NCBI RefSeq assembly: GCF_004339745.1
Contig: NZ_SMGP01000002.1
Location: 1,488,001-1,552,000, forward strand
DNA: 64,000 bases
Direction of reading: 5' to 3'
DNA from: Paraburkholderia sp. BL9I2N2
GTDB taxonomy: Bacteria > Pseudomonadota > Gammaproteobacteria > Burkholderiales > Burkholderiaceae
Of the stretch, positions 8,531 through 16,743 are shown piece after piece (the stretch's first letter is position 1; each line of letters opens with the position of its first letter). A program made the translations under genes and the position numbers. The notes under the pieces were generated by a model, which saw only the letters and a list, made by a program, of their open reading frames with translations, did not search any database and had not been told where the DNA came from.

Positions 8531-9421
8531 TTATGAACGCGCCCCCTCGCGTTCGAGCCACGAACGGAACAGCGCGACCAGCTCATCCGCCGACTTCCCG
8601 TCCGGAACGTAAGTGCAATAGCTCCGCGACGGCAGACGTGGGCCGGCAAATGGCGCGACGAGCCGGCCGGCCGCGAGATCGCCGGCGACCAGCGCGGTCG
8701 GTCCCATCGCGATGCCTATCCCGTCGATGGCCGCTTGCAACGTCAGATAGAAGTGGTCGAAAGTCAGCGCGGCAGCCGGCCTGAGGGCGGGAATCCTGGC
8801 GCTCGCCAGCCAGTCCGGCCAAACCCGCGGAAGACTCGACGTATGCAGCAACGTGTGCTGCCGCAAATCGTCCGGCGTTCGAAGCGGCAGTCGCTGCAAC
8901 AGCGCCGGACTACAGACCGGGACTCGCTCCTCGGACAGGAAAGGCCGCATCGAGTAGCCATAGAACGTGTCCGGGCCGCCCCGCACGACGACGTCGTAGA
9001 TTTCTCTCAGACTCTCCAACGACTCGTTCGACGTCTCCACCTTGACGTCCACGTCGGGATGCGCGGCGCGGAATGTCGCCAGTCTCGGCACCAGCCAGCG
9101 CAAGGTGAATGTCGCGGGCGCATTCACGGACAGTGTCCGGGAGACCGTTTCGGGGAAACCATATCTGGCCGTTGCCTGCGAGAGCTGCTCGAACAAAGGG
9201 CCGATTTCCGCCAGATAGGCCTTCGCCGCCGGCGTCAACGCGACGCGCCGGTTGTGCCGTTCGAACAACGATGCGCCGAGCCACTCTTCGAGCGCGCGCA
9301 CGTGCTGGCTCACCGCACCGTGAGTCACGTGCAGTTCCGCGGCGGCTTCCTTGAAGCTGCCGAGACGGCCTGCGGCCTCGAAGGCGCGCAATGCATTGAG
9401 CGGAGGCAGGGTTCGCTTCAT
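8531..9421 (-). CDS. LysR-family regulator, GcvA-like
   Basis: A 296-aa LysR regulator. The N-terminal helix-turn-helix is LPPLNALRAFEAAGRLGSFK with AAAELHVTHGAVSQHVRALE. The effector domain contains RWLVPRLATFRAAHPDVDV and a GIGIAMGPTALVAGDLAAGRLV stretch typical of the GcvA/AmpR-like subgroup. ATG 9421 is preferred; a TTG two codons earlier is also open. It is divergent from an EamA transporter gene 204 bases away, the usual arrangement for a LysR regulator and its target. The effector is unknown. Confidence 0.88.
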   Translation of the reverse strand: MKRTLPPLNALRAFEAAGRLGSFKEAAAELHVTHGAVSQHVRALEEWLGASLFERHNRRVALTPAAKAYLAEIGPLFEQLSQATARYGFPETVSRTLSVNAPATFTLRWLVPRLATFRAAHPDVDVKVETSNESLESLREIYDVVVRGGPDTFYGYSMRPFLSEERVPVCSPALLQRLPLRTPDDLRQHTLLHTSSLPRVWPDWLASARIPALRPAAALTFDHFYLTLQAAIDGIGIAMGPTALVAGDLAAGRLVAPFAGPRLPSRSYCTYVPDGKSADELVALFRSWLEREGARS

Positions 9422-9625
9422 TCGCAAGAGTTTATCTAACGCGAATCCTCAATTTATCTGGTTTGTCGGGCTGCAACAAGATAGATATTCTTCTTACTGC
9501 GCCGCTGATTCAGGCGGCGCGCGGACCTGGAAGGCATTTTGTTGTCCGCCGACATCTCGCGCCCACAGGCGACGCTTGCACGCCAGGAGCGTGATCTCCC
9601 TCACTCTTTCCGGCCTTGAACCCGC

Positions 9626-10468
9626 ATGCTCAGTTATACCGGCGGTCTCGTCCTCTTTGCCGCCCTGCTCCACGCAAGCTGGAACGCGATGCTGCACGGC
9701 AACCGCGACCGGTTCCTGTCCATGACGTGGATGAGCATCGCCATCGCGGCGGCCGCCACGCTCGTGGTCCTGTTCACGCCGTGGCCCGCCGACGCTGCCT
9801 GGCCGTACATCGCCGCATCGGGGCTCGTGCATATCGTCTACAACGTCAGCCTCGTGCGGGCTTATCGCCGCGGCGATCTGGCGCAGGCGTATCCGATCGC
9901 GCGCGGCTCGTCGCCATTGCTCGTCACGCTCGGCGCGGCGCTGTTCGCGCATGAGGCGATCGGCCCCTTGCACGCGCTCGGGATCGCGATGATATCGGGC
10001 GGCATCATCGCGCTCGCGCTGCAGGGCGGGCGCGTGTCGCGCGCGGGTGCGGTGGCCGCGCTGGTGACCGGTGCGTCGATCGCGCTCTATACCGTGATCG
10101 ACGGCATCGGCGTGCGTTTATCCGGTGGCCAGGTGCTCGCCTACACCGCGTGGATGTTCCTCTTCTATTGGCTGATGCCGGTGCTGTTCGTCGCGATGCG
10201 CGGACTCGCGGCGCTGTGGACACCGCTGCGGACGGAACCCGTCGCCGTCGGCTCGTCGCTCGCCGGCGGGCTGGTGTCGATCGCGGCGTATGGGATCGTG
10301 ATCTGGGCAATGCAGTCGGGCGCGATGGGCGCGGTATCGGCGTTGCGAGAGACCAGCGTGGTATTCGCAGTGCTGATCGGGCGCGTGATTCTGCGGGAAG
10401 CGGTCGATGGAAGGCGCTGGCTCGCGTGTGTGATCGTCGCGGGTGGGGCGGTTTGTCTGGGGCTTTGA
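9626..10468 (+). CDS. EamA/DMT-superfamily drug or metabolite exporter
   Basis: A 280-aa integral membrane protein with about ten hydrophobic segments in two EamA repeats. The first repeat shows LLHASWNAMLHGNRDRF and VRAYRRGDLAQAYPIARGSS; the second ends with SALRETSVVFAVLIGRVILRE. The family exports amino acids, drugs or metabolites by proton-coupled transport across the inner membrane. Its divergent LysR neighbour probably controls it. The substrate cannot be inferred from sequence alone. Confidence 0.87.
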   Translation: MLSYTGGLVLFAALLHASWNAMLHGNRDRFLSMTWMSIAIAAAATLVVLFTPWPADAAWPYIAASGLVHIVYNVSLVRAYRRGDLAQAYPIARGSSPLLVTLGAALFAHEAIGPLHALGIAMISGGIIALALQGGRVSRAGAVAALVTGASIALYTVIDGIGVRLSGGQVLAYTAWMFLFYWLMPVLFVAMRGLAALWTPLRTEPVAVGSSLAGGLVSIAAYGIVIWAMQSGAMGAVSALRETSVVFAVLIGRVILREAVDGRRWLACVIVAGGAVCLGL

Positions 10469-10476
10469 CCAGACAA
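10453..10476 (+). terminator. Terminator-like hairpin at the end of the EamA gene
   Basis: A perfect 8-bp inverted repeat TTGTCTGG / CCAGACAA with an 8-base loop spans the EamA stop codon. No U-tract follows, so an intrinsic terminator is not certain; it may only protect the 3' end. Confidence 0.35.
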
Positions 10477-10827
10477 GATCCCGATCCGCCCAAATCAGAG
10501 TGCAATTTCCCTTTCTTCGGAGTGCAAGCAAGCTTGCTGCCACGTCGGCGGATTCTCCCTACAGTCTGCCAACTGCGAAAGTCTTTTTTGTTCTACGCTA
10601 TAGGTGGGGCCCGCAGCGCGTCCCGATGTCTGTCCCGCATCACGGCTATCAGGGAAAGCCTCCGACTCTGCTGCACCCCGTAGATGGTCCTCCAGCACGG
10701 TACGGTGCAACCGGCCGGAGGTGATCTCGAGCCAGTCCTATCGCCACTCAACACTCCGGCAGCCCGGCGGACCTCGCTCCGACCGCGGCACTCGAATCTT
10801 GGTGCACCCGACCTATGGAGACTAATG
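10477..10827 (+). other. Intergenic region upstream of the peroxiredoxin gene
   Basis: About 350 bases hold no ORF with convincing coding character. Base composition is slightly less GC-rich near 10550-10600. It should carry the peroxiredoxin promoter, and a GGAG Shine-Dalgarno is seen at 10817-10820. No OxyR-type or other operator could be defined with confidence. Confidence 0.5.
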
Positions 10828-11484
10828 ATGTCTATTCGATTAGGAGAAGACGCTCCCGATTTCACCGCGGAAACCACCGAAGGGACGATTCATTTTCACG
10901 AATGGATCGGCGACCATTGGGCGGTCCTGTTTTCGCACCCGAAGGATTTCACTCCCGTTTGCACCACGGAACTCGGCTACCTGGCGGGCCTCAAGCCAGA
11001 ATTCGATAAGCGCAACACGAAGATTATCGGGCTCAGCGTCGACCCCGTCAGCGACCACACGGAGTGGATGAAGGATATCGCGGAGACGCAAGGCCACGAG
11101 GTCGGCTATCCGCTGATCGGCGATTCGGACCTGAAGGTCGCGAAGCTCTACGACATGATTCATCCCGAGGCGAGCGGCAGCGGCCCGCGCACCGCGGTCG
11201 ACAATGCGACCGTACGCTCGGTGTTTCTCATTGGACCGGACAAGAAGGTCAAAGCCATGCTCGTCTATCCGATGAGCGCCGGCCGCAACTTCGACGAAGT
11301 GATGCGGCTGCTCGATGCGCTGCAACTCAACGCGAAACACACGGTGGCGACACCGGTGAACTGGAAACCGGGTGAGGACGTCATTATTCCAACATCCGTT
11401 TCCAACGATGCCGCAATGCAAAAATATCCGCAGGGTTTTAAAACCGTGAAGCCTTATCTGCGGTACGTTGCGCAACCGAAGTAA
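10828..11484 (+). CDS. 1-Cys peroxiredoxin (Prx6/AhpC-TSA family)
   Basis: A 218-aa peroxiredoxin that reduces hydroperoxides with a single peroxidatic cysteine. C45 sits in the motif FSHPKDFTPVCTTELGYLAG, where T42 and the later family Arg complete the active site. The C-terminal extension (NWKPGEDVIIPTSVSNDAA) is the hallmark of the Prx6 subfamily. Two ATGs occur in tandem (10825 and 10828); the second has better spacing from GGAG at 10817-10820. Located about 200 bases before a persulfide dioxygenase-like gene, consistent with a thiol/oxidative-stress theme. Confidence 0.93.
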   Translation: MSIRLGEDAPDFTAETTEGTIHFHEWIGDHWAVLFSHPKDFTPVCTTELGYLAGLKPEFDKRNTKIIGLSVDPVSDHTEWMKDIAETQGHEVGYPLIGDSDLKVAKLYDMIHPEASGSGPRTAVDNATVRSVFLIGPDKKVKAMLVYPMSAGRNFDEVMRLLDALQLNAKHTVATPVNWKPGEDVIIPTSVSNDAAMQKYPQGFKTVKPYLRYVAQPK

Positions 11485-11610
11485 AGCGCTCATCGATGGG
11501 AGGGGCGAGTGCCGGGCAGTGCGAAGTCCGGCGCTCGATGTGAGTCCGGGTGCATCGATGCGCCCGGCCCTCTGAACGGGGCTGCGTCCAGTTCGACTGC
11601 CTGCGGGGCG

Positions 11611-11646
11611 GTTGGCGGCCGCACGGGCCGCCAACGGGCCGCCAAC
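11611..11646 (+). repeat. Inverted repeat arm with two alternative partners
   Basis: GTTGGCGG (11611-11618) is followed by two tandem copies of its exact complement, CCGCCAAC at 11628-11635 and 11639-11646. The 8-bp stem can close with a 9-base or a 20-base loop. It lies 38 bases before the start codon of the next gene. It could be a leader hairpin or a weak terminator of the peroxiredoxin transcript. Confidence 0.45.
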
Positions 11647-11683
11647 TTTAAGCGCTCGCAGGAGCGGGCCGCGGAGCGAAATC

Positions 11684-12757
11684 GTGTTGATCTTCCGGCA
11701 GCTATTCGATCAGCAATCGTCGACCTACACCTATCTTCTCGCCGATAGCACGACGCGCGAGGCGGTGCTGGTCGATCCGGTATTCGAACAGGTGCGCCGG
11801 GACGCCGCCCTGATCGAAGAACTCGGATTGCATCTGCTCTATACGATCGACACCCACGTCCACGCCGATCACGTGACCGGCGCATGGATGCTGAATCGCC
11901 GCATAGGCAGCAGGATTGCGATTTCGGCTGCGAGCGGCGCCGAAGGCGCGGACCGCTATCTGAGCCACGGCGACAAAGTCGAGTTCGGCGCGAGATACCT
12001 GACAATACGCGCGACACCGGGACATACGGATGGATGCATCACGCTCGTACTCGACAACGAGACCATGGCGTTCACCGGCGATTGTCTGTTGATCAGAGGC
12101 ACTGGCCGCACGGATTTCCAGCGCGGTGACGCGCACACCATGTTTCGCGCGGTGCATGGCCAGATTTTCACGCTGCCCACCGCCTGCCTGCTTTACCCGG
12201 CCCACGACTATCGCGGTTTGACGGTGACGAGTGTGGGTGAGGAGCGGCGCTTCAATCCACGCCTGGGCGGTGAACTATGTGAAGACGATTTCACCGGATA
12301 CATGACGAACCTGCACCTGCCGCATCCGAAGCAAATCGACGTAGCGGTGCCCGCGAACCTGAAATGCGGTCTCGCGGCGAGCGTCCCCGCGCAGATGACG
12401 GAACCCGATTGGGCGCCGCTGACATGCAGCTTTGCGGGCATCTGGGAAATCAATGCGCAGTGGCTGGAGGAAAATCTGCGTGCTGTCGAGATCGTCGATG
12501 TGCGGGAACCCGACGAGTTCAATGGACCGTTGGGGCGCATTCCCGCGGCCAGGCTCATTTCCTTGGGCGAGCTCTCCGGGCGGGCCGCTGAACTCACGAA
12601 AGAACGCCCGATCGTGACGGTCTGCCGGGCCGGCGGACGCTCGGCCCAAGCGACGGTCATGCTGCGGCAGGCCGGATTCGAGCGGGTTGCCAATCTTGCC
12701 GGCGGTATGCTGCGCTGGCGTGCGGAAGGGCGCGTCGTTGAAAACGGCAGTGTGTGA
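11684..12757 (+). CDS. Metallo-beta-lactamase/rhodanese fusion protein (persulfide dioxygenase-like)
   Basis: A 357-aa two-domain protein. The metallo-beta-lactamase domain carries the metal-binding THVHADHVTG motif, a second-site His in ATPGHTDGC, GDCLLIRGTGRTDFQ and the AHDY motif, as in ETHE1-like persulfide dioxygenases. A C-terminal rhodanese domain has the active-site loop VCRAGGRSAQA with its catalytic Cys. The fusion predicts oxidation of glutathione persulfide with sulfur transfer. Start: GTG 11684 has GGAG at 11673-11676 and begins the fold (LIFRQLFDQQSSTYTYLLAD); upstream frame to 11612 is of low-complexity Ala/Arg type and probably non-coding. Confidence 0.88.
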   Translation: MLIFRQLFDQQSSTYTYLLADSTTREAVLVDPVFEQVRRDAALIEELGLHLLYTIDTHVHADHVTGAWMLNRRIGSRIAISAASGAEGADRYLSHGDKVEFGARYLTIRATPGHTDGCITLVLDNETMAFTGDCLLIRGTGRTDFQRGDAHTMFRAVHGQIFTLPTACLLYPAHDYRGLTVTSVGEERRFNPRLGGELCEDDFTGYMTNLHLPHPKQIDVAVPANLKCGLAASVPAQMTEPDWAPLTCSFAGIWEINAQWLEENLRAVEIVDVREPDEFNGPLGRIPAARLISLGELSGRAAELTKERPIVTVCRAGGRSAQATVMLRQAGFERVANLAGGMLRWRAEGRVVENGSV

Positions 12758-12792
12758 CGTGTTTTCAATGCATGACTTCAATGCCGGCAACG

Positions 12793-12813
12793 CGGCAGGC
12801 CGATGGCCTGCCG
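12793..12813. terminator. Strong hairpin between convergent genes
   Basis: CGGCAGGCC and GGCCTGCCG form a perfect 9-bp stem with a GAT loop. It lies between the convergent rhodanese-fusion and aldo/keto reductase genes, so it may end both transcripts. No T-tract accompanies it. Confidence 0.45.
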
Positions 12814-12852
12814 GGTCGTCCGTGGCCGCCCGGTGACGGCGAGAAGGGCTGT

Positions 12853-13869
12853 CTATCGAGGCGTCGGCGCATCCTCGCGAATCAGTTCGCGACGCTTCAA
12901 TTCAGCCCAGAATTCCGCTGGGATGTCGGCCCGGAAAGTTTGCAGGTTGTCTTCGAGTTGCGCGACGCTGCGCACGCCCGGGATATTCGTCGGAATAGCC
13001 GGGTGACCGAGCACGAATTGCAGGGACGCCGCTTTGAGTGGCACCGAGAAGTCGCGGCACACCTGTTCGATCTTGCGCACACGTTCGAGAATCGCTTCCG
13101 GCGCGGGTGCATAGTTGTATTTCGCGCCAGGCACGGCGCCCGTGGCGAGAATACCGCTGTTATAACCGCCGCCGAGAATCACCGACACCTGACGCTCCTC
13201 GCACAACGGCAGGAAGCCGTCGAGCGCGTCCTGCTCCAGCAACGTGTAGCGGCCGGCCAGCAACAGGCAGTCGAAGTCGTTGCGCCGAATCGCTTCGTGC
13301 GCGACCTGCCACTCGTTCACGCCCACGCCGACGGCCTTGACGACACCCTCATCGCGCAGCTTGAGCAGCGCCTTCGCCGCGCCGCTCATGGCGGCGTCGA
13401 ACATCTGCGGCTGGCGCTCTCCGTGCGTGAACGCGTCGATGTCGTGAATCAAAGCGATATCGATATACTCCAGCGCCATGCGCTGCAGGCTGTCCTCGAT
13501 CGAACGCATCACGCCGTCGTAGCTGTAGTCGAAACGCATGTCGAACGGCAAGCCGTCGACCCACGGCGTGAAGTCGATTTCAGCGCGCTTGCGCGGCTTG
13601 AGCAAGCGGCCCACTTTGGTCGACAGCACGAACTGATCGCGCGGATACCAACGCAGACCCTGCCCGCAGCGCGCTTCGCTCAAACCGTGGCCGTACATGG
13701 GCGCGGTGTCGAAGTAACGCACGCCGGCGTCCCACGCGGCTTTGATGAGCGCCGCCGAATCCTCTTCGCTGATCGGCCTGAAGATGTTGCCGATCGGTGC
13801 GGCGCCGAAACCCATCAGCGTCGTTTCGAGTCCCGAGCGCGGCCACTTACGCTTTGCTACCGGATCCAT
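12853..13869 (-). CDS. Aldo/keto reductase (aldose 1-dehydrogenase-like)
   Basis: A 338-aa NAD(P)-dependent oxidoreductase with the TIM-barrel AKR fold. Catalytic Asp and Tyr are in YFDTAPMYGHGLSE, the Lys in VLSTKVGRLL and the His in IALIHDID. It resembles the D-threo-aldose/L-fucose 1-dehydrogenase branch, which oxidises a free sugar to its lactone. ATG 13869 has GGAG upstream; the frame extends to 13926 without conserved sequence. It overlaps a 51-codon remnant ORF. The fuconate dehydratase 20 kb away would be a logical downstream enzyme if both act on fucose-like sugars, but this link is inference. Confidence 0.85.
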   Translation of the reverse strand: MDPVAKRKWPRSGLETTLMGFGAAPIGNIFRPISEEDSAALIKAAWDAGVRYFDTAPMYGHGLSEARCGQGLRWYPRDQFVLSTKVGRLLKPRKRAEIDFTPWVDGLPFDMRFDYSYDGVMRSIEDSLQRMALEYIDIALIHDIDAFTHGERQPQMFDAAMSGAAKALLKLRDEGVVKAVGVGVNEWQVAHEAIRRNDFDCLLLAGRYTLLEQDALDGFLPLCEERQVSVILGGGYNSGILATGAVPGAKYNYAPAPEAILERVRKIEQVCRDFSVPLKAASLQFVLGHPAIPTNIPGVRSVAQLEDNLQTFRADIPAEFWAELKRRELIREDAPTPR

Positions 13870-14002
13870 CGTTGTCTCCTGCCAAGGTGTTGAGCGGTTC
13901 GTTCCGGACCACTTCGACTTCGTCACGCAGATAGTTTAACGCTAGCGCGTGAGGCGTCGCCGCCAGGCCGACGCCGACGGTCGCGATCCGGGTCTTGCGC
14001 AT
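13847..14002 (-). pseudogene. Remnant of a Gfo/Idh/MocA-type oxidoreductase N-terminus
   Basis: A 51-codon ORF begins MRKTRIATVGVGLAATPHAL and continues ALNYLRDEVEVV before losing similarity and stopping at TAA 13847. The start is the typical Rossmann beta-alpha of Gfo/Idh/MocA dehydrogenases (GVGLAATPHA in place of GxGxxxxxH). It retains a ribosome-binding site (GGAGATCAGG just before ATG) and runs 23 bases into the aldo/keto reductase. It is probably the surviving 5' end of a deleted dehydrogenase and may now act as a translated leader for the downstream gene. Confidence 0.6.
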
Positions 14003-14026
14003 CCTGATCTCCGCGTGTGAAACGCT

Positions 14027-14959
14027 TTAAACCGATGCGGTCAGTTCTGGGACTGTGTCGAACAGATCGCCGACGAGGCCGTAATCGGCGACGCTGAAGA
14101 TCGGCGCTTCTTCGTCCTTGTTGATCGCGACGATCACTTTGCTGTCCTTCATCCCGGCCAGATGCTGGATCGCGCCCGAGATGCCGACTGCAATGTACAA
14201 CTGCGGCGCGACGATCTTGCCGGTCTGCCCGACCTGATAGTCGTTCGGTACGAAGCCCGCGTCGACCGCTGCGCGCGATGCGCCCAGCGCTGCGTTCAGC
14301 TTGTCCGCCAGCGGTTCGAGCACCTTCGTGTAGTTCTCGCCGTTGCCGAGACCCCGGCCACCCGAGACGATGATCTTCGCCGACGTCAGTTCTGGACGAT
14401 CCAGCTTCGTCACTTCACGGCTGACGAAGGACGAGATGCCGCTGTCGGCTGCCGCTTCGATTTTCTCGACTGATGCGCTGCCGCCTTCGGCTGCGACCGG
14501 GTCGAAACCGGTCGTGCGGACCGTGATGACCTTGATCGGATCAGCCGATTGCACCGTCGCGATTGCATTGCCGGCATAGATCGGACGCTCGAACGTATCA
14601 GCAGAATCCACTGCCGTGATGTCGCTGATCTGCGCAACGTCCAGCTTCGCTGCGATACGCGGCGTGATGTTCTTGCCGTAGGCGGTTGCCGGCGCGAGGA
14701 TGTGCGTGTAGTCCTTCACGATATTCACCACCGTTGCTTCGATGTTTTCCGCGAGACCCGCTTCGAGTTGCGGCGCGTCGGCCAGCAGCACTTTGCTAAC
14801 GCCGGCAATCTTCGCTGCCGCATCGGCCGCGGCTTGCGCGTTGTGCCCTGCCACCAGCACGTGGATATCGCCACCAATCTTCTGCGCCGCGGCAATCGTG
14901 TTCAGCGTCGCGGCCTTGATCGACGCGTTGTCGTGTTCTGCAATTACCAGATTCGTCAT
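14027..14959 (-). CDS. etfA: Electron transfer flavoprotein alpha subunit
   Basis: The 310-aa FAD-binding alpha subunit of ETF, which accepts electrons from acyl-CoA and other flavin dehydrogenases and passes them to ETF-ubiquinone oxidoreductase. The C-terminal FAD domain is clear: SGGRGLGNGENY, PNDYQVGQTGKIVAPQLYIA and GISGAIQHLAGM. It follows etfB with a 13-base gap. The acyl-CoA dehydrogenase 12 kb downstream is a potential electron donor. Confidence 0.97.
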   Translation of the reverse strand: MTNLVIAEHDNASIKAATLNTIAAAQKIGGDIHVLVAGHNAQAAADAAAKIAGVSKVLLADAPQLEAGLAENIEATVVNIVKDYTHILAPATAYGKNITPRIAAKLDVAQISDITAVDSADTFERPIYAGNAIATVQSADPIKVITVRTTGFDPVAAEGGSASVEKIEAAADSGISSFVSREVTKLDRPELTSAKIIVSGGRGLGNGENYTKVLEPLADKLNAALGASRAAVDAGFVPNDYQVGQTGKIVAPQLYIAVGISGAIQHLAGMKDSKVIVAINKDEEAPIFSVADYGLVGDLFDTVPELTASV

Positions 14960-14972
14960 TTCGTCCGTCTCC

Positions 14973-15722
14973 TCACAGCACCTTGGCTTCGGTTTTCAGC
15001 TTCTCGACCAGCGTCTTCACGTCCGGCACCTTCACACCGGCGGAGCGCTTCGGCGGCTCGACAACCTTCAGCGTCTTCAGGCGCGGCGTGACGTCGACAC
15101 CGAGGTCTTCCGGCTTGACGACTTCCAGCGGCTTCTTCTTCGCCTTCATGATATTCGGCAGCGTCACGTAGCGCGGCTCGTTCAGGCGCAAGTCCGTGGT
15201 GATGACTGCGGGGAGCTTTAAAGACAGCGTTTCAGCACCGCCGTCGACTTCACGCGAAACGGTCGCCTTGCCGTCAGCGACGACAACCTTCGACGCAAAC
15301 GTCGCCTGCGGCAAACCAGCCAGCGCAGCCAGCATCTGGCCGGTCTGATTCGAATCGTCGTCGATCGCCTGCCTGCCGAGAATGACCAGCTGCGGCTGTT
15401 CCTTGTCGACCAGCGCCTTCAGCAGCTTCGCGACAGCCAACGGCTGCAGTTCCACTGAAGACTCGATCAGAATCGCGCGATCCGCGCCGATCGCGAGCGC
15501 CGTACGCAGCGTTTCCTGCGATTGCGCAACCCCACAAGAAACCACCACCACTTCACTAACAACACCTGCGTCCTTCAACCGCACCGCTTCCTCAACCGCA
15601 ATCTCATCGAACGGATTCATCGACATCTTCACGTTCGCGATATCCACACCCGTGCCGTCCGACTTCACGCGAACCTTCACGTTGTAGTCCACCACTCTCT
15701 TAACCGCCACCAGAACTTTCAT
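14973..15722 (-). CDS. etfB: Electron transfer flavoprotein beta subunit
   Basis: The 249-aa AMP-binding beta subunit of ETF. It begins MKVLVAVKRVVDYNVKVRVK and contains the ETF-beta signature region around LPAVITTDLRLNEPRYVTLPNIMKAKKKP. It forms a heterodimer with the adjacent etfA product in the cytoplasm. It is 53 bases downstream of the truncated ABC permease gene on the same strand, but its housekeeping role suggests its own promoter. Confidence 0.97.
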   Translation of the reverse strand: MKVLVAVKRVVDYNVKVRVKSDGTGVDIANVKMSMNPFDEIAVEEAVRLKDAGVVSEVVVVSCGVAQSQETLRTALAIGADRAILIESSVELQPLAVAKLLKALVDKEQPQLVILGRQAIDDDSNQTGQMLAALAGLPQATFASKVVVADGKATVSREVDGGAETLSLKLPAVITTDLRLNEPRYVTLPNIMKAKKKPLEVVKPEDLGVDVTPRLKTLKVVEPPKRSAGVKVPDVKTLVEKLKTEAKVL

Positions 15723-15775
15723 CTAAACCCACTCCATCACAGTCCAAAGACTTCCACACCGAACGCATGACGCGC

Positions 15776-16736
15776 TCACTTGATGATCAGCACCTTCGAG
15801 CGATCGAACGCCACCGTCACCGCGACGATCAGAATCACGCCGAACACGATCTGCTGCGCAAACACGCTGATCCCGACAAACGTCATGCCGACCCGCGCGA
15901 CCGACACCAGCAGCGCGCCGATCAGCGTGCGGCCGATGCCACCCGCGCCGCCCGTCAACGCGGTCCCGCCGACGATGACAGCGGCGATCGCCGGCAGCAG
16001 GAACTGGTCGGCGAGCGTCGGTGATCCGCTGCCCAGCCGCCCTGCCATGATGACGCCCGCAAGCCCGGCAAACAGCGACGACGTCGCGAACACGAGGCAA
16101 CGCGTCACCGGCACGCGCACGCCTGATGCGATCGCGGCCGGTTCGCCCGCGCCGATGGCATCGACGCGCCGCCCGAACACCGTCGAACGATGCAGGAACA
16201 CGCAGAGCAGAAAGACCACCAGCGCGAGCATGATTTCATGCGGAATACCGAACGACGAACCCGTCGTCCAGCCGAGCGACGCGTTGCGCATCTCGTCGCT
16301 GATGCCGATCGAGCGCGTACCAGAAAGCGTCAGCGCTGCGGCCGACGCGATCCCGCCGACCGCCAGCGTCGCGATGAACGACGGAATGCGCAGCACGGTT
16401 TTGAATCACGCCGCTCAGAAGACCAATCCCGAACGACGCGGCCAGCGCCACCACCGCCGCCAACGCGCCATAACGAGGCAACAGCATCGCCACGATCACG
16501 CTGGAAAGCGAAGCCACCGCCTGTAGCGACAGATCGATACTGCCCAGTAACACGACGAAGGTCGTGCCGGCCGCCATGATGAACAGCGTCGAGCTGTCCG
16601 CAAGCAGGCCGAGTTGCGTGGACGGCGCGAGGAAAGTGGGTTGCGCGATCTCGATCAGCAGATACAGCGCGATGAGCGCGATGAACGGCGCGTTGTCGCC
16701 GAGCCGTGCCTTCAATGATGCATTCATTTGTGCCAT
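15776..16736 (-). pseudogene. Sugar ABC transporter permease (RbsC-like), frameshifted
   Basis: The N-terminal part runs from ATG 16736 (MAQMNASLKARLGDNAPFIALI, then TTFVVLLGSIDLSLQAVASLS). It goes out of frame at a run of four T (A on the coding strand) at 16399-16402. The rest continues in another frame (LRIPSFIATLAVGGI to FDRSKVLIIK). Removing one A restores GVIQTVLRIPSFI, exactly as expected for RbsC-family permeases of about 320 aa. All family segments are present, so the lesion is recent or a sequencing error. It is the second permease of the transporter whose ATPase starts upstream. Confidence 0.88.
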
Positions 16737-16743
16737 GTTGCCC

